Shown piece by piece: positions 63,745 through 64,000 of a stretch of 64,000 nt of DNA. The notes beneath the pieces were generated by a model. It ran no database searches. It was not told where the DNA came from and saw nothing but the letters and a program-made list of their open reading frames with translations. Source of the DNA: an uncultured Pirellulaceae bacterium. GTDB taxonomy: Bacteria; Planctomycetota; Planctomycetia; Pirellulales; Pirellulaceae. The position numbers and the translations under genes are program-made. Within the stretch, counting starts at the first letter, position 1. Each line of letters begins with the position of its first letter. The stretch covers positions 43,972 to 107,971 of the forward strand of contig CALKCK010000045.1 of assembly GCA_938083195.1 (NCBI GenBank). Reading direction: 5' to 3'.

Positions 63745-64000
63745 ATGATACAAAAACTGTTACCACTCCTGTTACTTGTCATCCTAATGGGTTGCGACAC
63801 ACCTCCAGCAAGCACCAATTCTCAAACAGCGAATCCCCCTGCAGAGAACAAGAGTTTTACTGCTAAAGATTTCAACGGGAGCTGGCATGGAATCGCAAAG
63901 GTCATTAACAAGGCCGGAAGGTTTGACTGCAATCAACACCTGACAATCGAAGTCGATAGCGATGGCGGAGTCACTGGAAAAATTGGGTGGAGCCTATTGC
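63745..64000 (+). CDS. Lipoprotein, 3' end outside window
   Basis: The frame from the ATG at 63745-63747 is open to the window edge (85 codons). It begins MIQKLLPLLLLVILMGCD, a lipoprotein signal peptide with the lipid-attachment cysteine at residue 17, followed by a Pro/Ser/Thr/Asn-rich linker (TPPASTNSQTANPPAENKS) and then a beta-rich-looking start of a mature domain (DFNGSWHGIAKVINKAGRFDC). Function is unknown. Confidence 0.75.
   Translation, partial: MIQKLLPLLLLVILMGCDTPPASTNSQTANPPAENKSFTAKDFNGSWHGIAKVINKAGRFDCNQHLTIEVDSDGGVTGKIGWSLL

Overview
The window looks like part of a chromosome from a marine planctomycete, probably of the Pirellulales. This rests on gene content only: a secreted VPS10/sortilin-type propeller, degenerate sulfatase-like and family-10-hydrolase-like secreted proteins, a paired McsB-type guanido kinase set, an outer membrane (LpxK, a probable beta-barrel protein) and many GTG/TTG starts. 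There are no phage genes, insertion sequences, CRISPR arrays, rRNAs or tRNAs that I can see; this is ordinary core and lineage-specific chromosome.

Layout. 1-3343 (minus): the 3' part of an hpf-ptsN-ptsH set followed by an RNase E/G gene that runs off the left edge. 3783-6962: a large secreted propeller protein. 7174-8502: thyA-folA. 8733-13148 (plus): a transporter, a glycosyltransferase, a radical SAM protein and a membrane-anchored unknown. 13184-18056 (minus): a ferredoxin-like protein, an FHA protein, a lipoyl-carrier (GcvH-like) protein overlapping a HemN-family radical SAM protein, and a PQQ-propeller protein. 18195-22110 (minus): an adenylate-forming enzyme, an aldehyde dehydrogenase and an iron alcohol dehydrogenase that together resemble a carboxylate-to-alcohol reduction route. 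22460-25186 (minus): mcsA and two tandem mcsB-like genes, the first of which carries a C-terminal UVR motif. 25583-31651 (plus): trpE, an aldehyde dehydrogenase, hpt and two overlapping glycosyltransferases. 31728-47095: transporters, infA, planctomycete-type secreted proteins, yceH, lpxK, a 1383-residue hydrolase-like protein and a sulfatase-like protein without the catalytic motif. 47262-52577: pyrE, a probable outer-membrane protein, and thrS-infC with infC starting at ATT.

The most striking part is 52987-55106. Two convergent genes each contain one in-frame TGA exactly where a redox-active cysteine is expected: a lipid-anchored TlpA/thioredoxin-fold protein (W-U-P-P-C in place of W-C-P-P-C) and an AhpD-like protein (C-F-Y-U in place of C-x-x-C). 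In both, the protein similarity continues without a shift after the TGA, and a hairpin with GGUC in its apical loop lies 25-31 nt downstream, as expected of a bacterial SECIS element. Conventional gene calling splits each into two ORFs. I read them as two selenoproteins, which implies a selenocysteine system elsewhere in this genome (no selA/selB/selC/selD is visible here).

The right end (55238-64000) holds a RidA-family protein, threonine synthase, a hybrid histidine kinase, an aminotransferase, a sterol-desaturase-family protein, a ferritin with all FtnA ligands, a DUF2293-type protein and the start of a lipoprotein gene. Several spacers, and one CDS, carry recent-looking tandem duplications of 15-19 nt.
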